10,304 nt of DNA, taken from contig CAYRAV010000088.1 of assembly GCA_964422365.1 (NCBI GenBank), forward strand, positions 1 through 10,304, in the 5' to 3' direction. Shown in pieces: positions 6,262-10,304 of this stretch. Source of the DNA: CAYRAV01 sp964422365 (lineage in GTDB: Bacteria > Bacillota > Clostridia > Lachnospirales > Lachnospiraceae). Position 1 is the stretch's first letter, and every line of letters begins with the position of its first letter. A program made the translations under genes and the position numbers. The notes beneath the pieces were generated by a model. That model searched no databases and was not told the DNA's origin. It worked only from the letters and a program-made list of their open reading frames with translations.

Positions 6262-7086
6262 CTATTGGTTTTCCTGATGCCGGGACTGCACGTTCTCTTC
6301 CCATTCCCTAATAGACTCTATCTTTTCAGGACTGGTTTGAGATAATGGTACAACATTATTAAATGCATTCAGCATATTTTCCTCATTGAGGACAAAATTT
6401 TTATTTGCAATATCCCTATACGCCAAGTCTCTAACCGTAGATTCCAAGTCTGCACCCAATAAACCACTGGCAAAAGCATCTAAAACAATAATGGTTTTCC
6501 TGTCTAATTTTGTCTCATCCTGATTTACCAAATATCTCTGTGTCCATTTTAAACATGCACTCATTCTATCTGCTCTTCTGCAAATCAGGGCAAAAAATAG
6601 TGATGTTTTTTCATCATCTCTTCTTATTCCCTCACGAAGTGCTTTTTCTGCCAATTCCGGCTGGTCATTTATCCACGCAGCTAATGCCACCAAACAAGGT
6701 GCTAACCAATAATTAGGTGTTGATAACATTAATTCTTCGGTAGCTGTACTAATTGTTTCTTTTTTTACAACTCCCAAATCATCTGCCTGTAAAATCCCTA
6801 TTGTGGTTCTACGTACAATCTCATAATGACCATATTTTTGTTCTAATTCCTGTCTTACCTGCACTAATCTTGTTTCTGCCTACTGTAAGCGGTTTGCCAT
6901 CTTCTGTCCTTCTACAAACTCGTGAAAGTCCTGTACAAGAGTACCCAATTCATCATATACCACTTTCACATTGTCATTTACATTTTCAACATTGTTATTA
7001 ACAACACCTAACCCTTCATGTACAGCTTTTAAATTTTTTTCAATATAAGACAAATCTGCTGGACTAATTGAAATTACATCTGACAT
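6262..7086 (-). pseudogene. Coiled-coil/helical-repeat protein interrupted by an in-frame amber codon
   Basis: The ATG at 7086 has AGGAGGAG upstream and opens a 68-residue piece that ends in TAG at 6880-6882. The same frame then continues without another stop to 6262 (about 206 more residues). The junction reads MANRLQ-stop-AETRLVQVRQ, a coil that would be continuous if the TAG were CAG or CAA (Gln). The N-terminal 68 residues are a heptad-like coiled coil with repeated VxNNVENVNDNV. The rest is helical, with a TPR-like region (YWLAPCLVALAAWINDQPELAEKAL). No signal peptide is seen. The only internal start, GTG at 6862, lacks a ribosome site. A second break is possible near the end. After about 6300 another frame reads ASGKPIGEEKLAQKG and runs to a stop at 6203-6205. 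Function unknown; probably cytosolic and acting with the next two genes. Confidence 0.7.
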
Positions 7087-7108
7087 TTTTTCTCCTCCTA
7101 GTTTATTA

Positions 7109-7408
7109 TTATTCTACTGATATATTGTAGTTTATAAATACATTCAAAAACTCATCCACACTGGAATATTCATTTCCTCTCCATGTGATGCTTAAAACTC
7201 CTGTCGTAATCTTATAATCTAAAATTAAGGCTGCCAATCTTTCCTTGATCAATGGTTCAGATAATTCTTCTACCACAACTTTCTCATTCTGCCCAATAGA
7301 TTCTTTTGTGTTATCTGTGGCATCATTTTGTTTTATCTTGTCGCAACCAATTATTTGAATTGACATCGCTGCCACAAGAAATAAAATGCTTAGATTTCTT
7401 TTGTCCAT
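7109..7408 (-). CDS. Small lipoprotein of unknown function
   Basis: The product is 99 residues from the ATG at 7408. The ATG 18 bases further upstream lies just before AGGAGGGAA, which is the ribosome site for the inner start, so the inner start is preferred. Residues 1-22 are a lipoprotein signal (MDKRN, hydrophobic ILFLVAAMSIQ, lipobox IIGC with Cys22). A polar linker (about 23-45) follows, then a small domain with ITTGVLSITWRGNEYSSVDEF. The mature protein would be anchored to the outer face of the membrane. It lies 22 bp before the coiled-coil gene and is probably co-transcribed with it. No family recognised. Confidence 0.8.
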   Translation of the reverse strand: MDKRNLSILFLVAAMSIQIIGCDKIKQNDATDNTKESIGQNEKVVVEELSEPLIKERLAALILDYKITTGVLSITWRGNEYSSVDEFLNVFINYNISVE

Positions 7409-7514
7409 TCTTCTTTCCCTCCTCATATAGTAATTCTTATGTCACATAAACAAGACTTCATCATAAATGAAACTTCATGTAACAATTTTTATCAATGGTT
7501 GTATAGTATTTAAC

Positions 7515-8036
7515 TTATTTCCCATCATAAAATAAACTTCCATTTTCAGCCCGATACCATCCATCACCATAATCCTCTATATATTCTCTCCCTCCAGGTG
7601 TAAGCTGTTCACTAATTTCTCTTTTTCGTTCTGCTTCATAGTGTATTGAATACAAAGAACCAAGTACTGGAATTAAACTTAAAACAAATCCCCAAATTCT
7701 TCCAGGTACATATATTACCATACTAATAAGCAATTTCTTCCGTAATATTGGAGGACAATTTTTTCTTGCTCTTATATATGTAATAATTGCTACTATAATC
7801 CAAAATGCTCCCGCACCTAAATTACCTTGCTTTTCAGAGTCTGATGCAAATTCTACTTTACCTAACATTATAGCAATCATTTGTAGTGCACTTAAGATTC
7901 CACAAAGCACAAACAAGGCTTTCCAAAAACCAAAAACACCACAGTATTCCCATTTAATTTTTTTTGCCTGCTTTACCGCATAAACAAACACTATTATCAC
8001 TGCAAAAAGTCCAAACATTATAAATTCTTCTTTCAT
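7515..8036 (-). CDS. Four-helix membrane protein of unknown function
   Basis: The 173-residue product has about four transmembrane helices (roughly 5-21, 38-58, 74-90 and 103-131). A polar C-terminal tail follows, rich in Glu and Tyr and ending RAENGSLFYDGK. The ATG at 8036 has AGGAGG nine bases upstream. No catalytic or transport motif is visible. It is followed by a 106-bp gap to the lipoprotein gene on the same strand. A possible partner of the neighbouring envelope proteins; function unknown. Confidence 0.8.
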   Translation of the reverse strand: MKEEFIMFGLFAVIIVFVYAVKQAKKIKWEYCGVFGFWKALFVLCGILSALQMIAIMLGKVEFASDSEKQGNLGAGAFWIIVAIITYIRARKNCPPILRKKLLISMVIYVPGRIWGFVLSLIPVLGSLYSIHYEAERKREISEQLTPGGREYIEDYGDGWYRAENGSLFYDGK

Positions 8037-8106
8037 TCAGCCTTCCTCCTTAATCTCTTTGTACTACTTTAAATTATCATAACTGTTCAGAACCATGTAT
8101 AGTTAC

Positions 8107-8148
8107 GTTTAAACCCTTATTAATTTGCCTTCGGTGAAGGGCTTAAAC
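8107..8148 (-). promoter_or_regulatory. Nested hairpin in the leader of the four-helix membrane protein gene
   Basis: GTTTAAACCC pairs with GGGCTTAAAC (one G-U wobble) across 22 nt. Within this, CCTTC-GGT-GAAGG offers a competing short stem. It lies in the 269-bp gene-free stretch (8037-8305), about 70 bp upstream of the start at 8036. Neither strand has a U run directly after it, so it is not a normal terminator. It could be the end of the BIG2-protein message or a switchable leader structure. The rest of the gap shows nothing else I can support. Confidence 0.4.
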
Positions 8149-8305
8149 ACTAAAAAATTTAATTTTCCTTACGAAACACATAGTAAATGCGTATTTCTAT
8201 CTGATTAGTTACAATTACTTTTATTATTTTTGTCACTTACTATAGTTTTTACACTGCCCTTGATGCTTTTATTATTGTAAATTTGCTTAGTTATCAAAAC
8301 TTCTC

Positions 8306-9295
8306 TTACTTAAAATATTTTTCCCTATTAGATTCTGTGTTGTCTAATAGCCATTTATCTACATTTTCTCTCTTAATTTTGCTACTATTCTTTACTATTT
8401 TTTTATAATAAGCATCAAATTTCTTTTTTGTTACATCCTTCTTTCCTATTTGGTATATATTATCACCATATAATGAACGAAAGTCCTGATCATCTAAAAA
8501 CGATACGCTCGTATATGCAACATTATTAGCAATATTTTTTTTGCTTTTGAAATTATAATACCATGTAGAAGTCCAATGACCATGATAATAACCAATTGTA
8601 ATTATTCCCCTTTCTGGTTCTATTTCTTGAATATAATCCTTTCTACCCACTTCTTTTACTTTCCCATTTATATACTGATATACTCCTGTCCATCCAGAGG
8701 CATGGTCTGCCATTTTATTGTCTAAAATCATAACTGGCACTTTATTTTTCCCCATATCAAGACAAATAAACTTAAAGTTTTTGCTCACATTCACTTCAGA
8801 TTTATCATTATTTACCCATGGTATTTTAGGCTGACTTAAATATTCTTTGAATTTTTTCCTTGCCTCCTTATTTGAGGTATTTGGTTGTTTTACTGTTACC
8901 TTACAAACAAATTTCTTATTAGATACTTTTGCAGTTATCTTTGTGGTTCCAACCTTTTTTGCAGTTACAACACCATTCTCTGACACTTTTGCAATTTTCT
9001 TATTAGCAGAAGACCATTTTACTTTCGTTGTAGTCTTTTTATTTGAAATCTTTAGCTGATATGTACTATATACTAATAAATTCAAATTCTTTTTATTAAG
9101 TTGTATTTTTTTCGATGCCAAAACAACATTGTATCTAATTGGCGATATTGTATCTTCTTTATTTATTCCTGTTATTATGTTTCTTGCATTTACTATCACT
9201 CCCTGTGCAGTCATCACCATTATTAATAATAACAGCACCACAACTATTTTTTGGATTTTTGCCAACTTCCCATACAAACAATACCTACTTTCCAT
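8306..9295 (-). CDS. Secreted BIG2 (bacterial Ig-like) domain protein
   Basis: The product is 329 residues from the ATG at 9295, which has GAGAGGAAAAGG upstream. A GTG 25 codons earlier would put a charged extension ahead of the signal peptide and has no ribosome site. Residues 1-37 are a signal peptide (basic start, hydrophobic IVVVLLLLIMVMTAQG, cleavage after VNA). Residues about 60-136 are one BIG2 domain, with KVKWSSANKKIAKVSENG followed by VVTAKKVGTTKITAKV. The C-terminal ~185 residues form a separate, Tyr- and Trp-rich domain (GYYHGHWTSTWYYNF) of no family I recognise. BIG2 domains in gut clostridia commonly carry surface or secreted enzymes and adhesins. There is no LPxTG anchor or visible catalytic triad. 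It is transcribed apart from its neighbours, with 179 bp before and 269 bp after. Confidence 0.85.
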   Translation of the reverse strand: MESRYCLYGKLAKIQKIVVVLLLLIMVMTAQGVIVNARNIITGINKEDTISPIRYNVVLASKKIQLNKKNLNLLVYSTYQLKISNKKTTTKVKWSSANKKIAKVSENGVVTAKKVGTTKITAKVSNKKFVCKVTVKQPNTSNKEARKKFKEYLSQPKIPWVNNDKSEVNVSKNFKFICLDMGKNKVPVMILDNKMADHASGWTGVYQYINGKVKEVGRKDYIQEIEPERGIITIGYYHGHWTSTWYYNFKSKKNIANNVAYTSVSFLDDQDFRSLYGDNIYQIGKKDVTKKKFDAYYKKIVKNSSKIKRENVDKWLLDNTESNREKYFK

Positions 9296-9474
9296 ATACC
9301 TTTTCCTCTCTATGTCAATTTTAAGATACTCTATTATTTCTACTTCACTGTCACCCTTATTTTCTGCCACACACCATTATTTGCCACAACATAAATTACA
9401 ATGTATGATTATATTGTAGAGTTTCGTCAATAAAGAAAAACTAAACATATTTATCCCATACAAAACCTCATGCT

Positions 9475-10304
9475 TCAATACCCTTTCAAAAGATTAAACA
9501 CTTCATTCATATTATCTTTCAACTCACTCGGCACATACATCGGCATTCCGATTTTATACAATATACCTAATACAACCAGGCAAAGTACTGTAACAATAAT
9601 CATTGTGTAAATCCCCTTATCCTCTGAAGCCTCCATGCATCCTAATACAACCGGCATCATGAAGATTAGACCTGCAATCCATGAAAAAGCAAAAAAGCAA
9701 ATTCCCCAGAAAGGATTCATAAAGTACACTACAATGCTTACCACTTGTACCAGATTCACTCCCACTGCCCTGACACCGCAAACACATGCCACTCTTTTCC
9801 AATCTGCTATCCCTTTAAAAATCTTTGCACCACCAAGCAACAGACCTGTCCTTGCCGCTGATAATGCTATAGAGCCTATAACTGTTAATACAAATGCTAA
9901 AACCAAATTAATGGCTATATTACTGTCAGAGGAAAGATAACTTCCAAGTTTCATTAATTTATTGATGGTAGAGCAAATGGAAACACCAAAAATGCCTGTT
10001 AAAACAGCCTGAATCACAATCAAACCAATTCCCGCCTGATAATGATTTGACTGTACAAACCCACATCCTGCTGCCGCCGGTGATTTTACAATCGAAATCC
10101 ATCCCCCAAACATTTCCCGCAAAAAGACACCGGACTTCTCTTTCATTTGATCAAACTGCACATTATTTTGATTGTAAGCCGGATTTATTCCTTGTTGATA
10201 TTGAAAATTTGCTCCCTGTTGATATTCAATATTTACTCCTTGCTGATATTGAGGATTCATTTCCTGTTGATATTGAATTTCCATATCCTGCTGATATTGA
10301 GAAT
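9475..10304 (-). CDS. Repeat-tailed multi-pass membrane protein (Yip1-like hydropathy), 5' end off the window
   Basis: The frame is open to the window edge. An ATG at 10284 lies inside a run of repeats and has no clear ribosome site, and the repeats continue upstream of it (QYQQD), so the true start is outside the window. The cytosolic N-terminus consists of 8-residue repeats of the form QYQQGxNx. From about residue 80 (counted from that ATG) there are five or six transmembrane helices, as in small bacterial Yip1/DUF-type membrane proteins (for example IGLIVIQAVLTGIFGV and IINLVLAFVLTVIG-like segments). The order 'Gln/Tyr-rich low-complexity tail, then Yip1-like helices' is common in Lachnospiraceae proteins of unknown function. 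It ends with LLKGY and is followed by 179 bp without a clear terminator. Confidence 0.8.
   Translation of the reverse strand, partial: SQYQQDMEIQYQQEMNPQYQQGVNIEYQQGANFQYQQGINPAYNQNNVQFDQMKEKSGVFLREMFGGWISIVKSPAAAGCGFVQSNHYQAGIGLIVIQAVLTGIFGVSICSTINKLMKLGSYLSSDSNIAINLVLAFVLTVIGSIALSAARTGLLLGGAKIFKGIADWKRVACVCGVRAVGVNLVQVVSIVVYFMNPFWGICFFAFSWIAGLIFMMPVVLGCMEASEDKGIYTMIIVTVLCLVVLGILYKIGMPMYVPSELKDNMNEVFNLLKGY
10180..10299 (-). repeat. Tandem 24-bp coding repeats (QYQQ octapeptide)
   Basis: Five 24-bp units encode QYQQDMEI, QYQQEMNP, QYQQGVNI, EYQQGANF and QYQQGINP, with a degenerate sixth (AYNQNNVQ) below 10180. Copies differ mostly in the last four residues. The array probably continues past the window edge. 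Such arrays change copy number by slippage. Confidence 0.85.

Noticed and set aside
9408..9430. TTGACG and TATAAT as a promoter for the BIG2 gene
   Set aside because: The spacing is only 11 bp, far from the usual 16-18. The TATAAT alone is not convincing in such AT-rich DNA.
9617..9940. Further open frames on both strands within the repeat-tailed membrane protein gene
   Set aside because: They are shadows of a well-supported membrane-protein frame and have no start signals of their own.
10180..10304. CRISPR-like array
   Set aside because: The 24-bp period is continuous with no spacers and keeps a reading frame, so it is a coding repeat.

Overview
The window is low-GC DNA from a Firmicute, most likely an anaerobic gut clostridium of the Lachnospiraceae type. 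The base composition, strong AGGAGG ribosome sites, a radical SAM peptide maturase, a BIG2-domain secreted protein, a lipoprotein and several small membrane proteins of unknown function all point that way. This is an inference; no rRNA or marker gene is present. Almost every gene lies on the minus strand, so the layout is read from high to low coordinates.

Right part (about 10304 to 7100). It starts with a multi-pass membrane protein whose N-terminus carries tandem 8-residue QYQQ-type repeats; this gene is cut by the window edge. Then come a secreted BIG2-domain protein, a four-helix membrane protein and a small lipoprotein. Middle part (7086 to 4813). This is a three-gene unit with strong ribosome sites, but two of its genes look broken. 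One has an in-frame amber codon after residue 68, and the next has a -1 frameshift that splits it. The third gene, a seven-helix membrane protein, is intact. The unit is either decaying, or the sequence has errors or recoding sites.

Left part (about 4630 to 1). This is the most interesting region: what appears to be an uncatalogued RiPP (ribosomally made, post-translationally modified peptide) gene cluster. An unannotated 52-residue peptide gene (4349-4507, minus) has the best ribosome site in the window, an acidic leader and a short core ending YSCRCSGPAQSCVWH. Two RNA hairpins follow, the first over the peptide's stop codon. Then come a radical SAM/SPASM maturase, an overlapping phosphotransferase-fold (APH/CotS-like) protein, and a 304-residue protein. 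The secondary-structure pattern of that last protein, five beta-hairpins separated by helices, matches the ABBA-barrel peptide prenyltransferases of cyanobactin pathways (LynF/TruF/PagF). A single-helix membrane protein that could give immunity follows, and a frameshifted Sel1-repeat remnant ends the window.

Working model (inference): the peptide is cross-linked at Cys by the radical SAM enzyme and may be prenylated on an aromatic residue (Trp51 or Tyr38), giving a radical SAM-modified, lipidated peptide. No exporter or leader peptidase is visible in this window.
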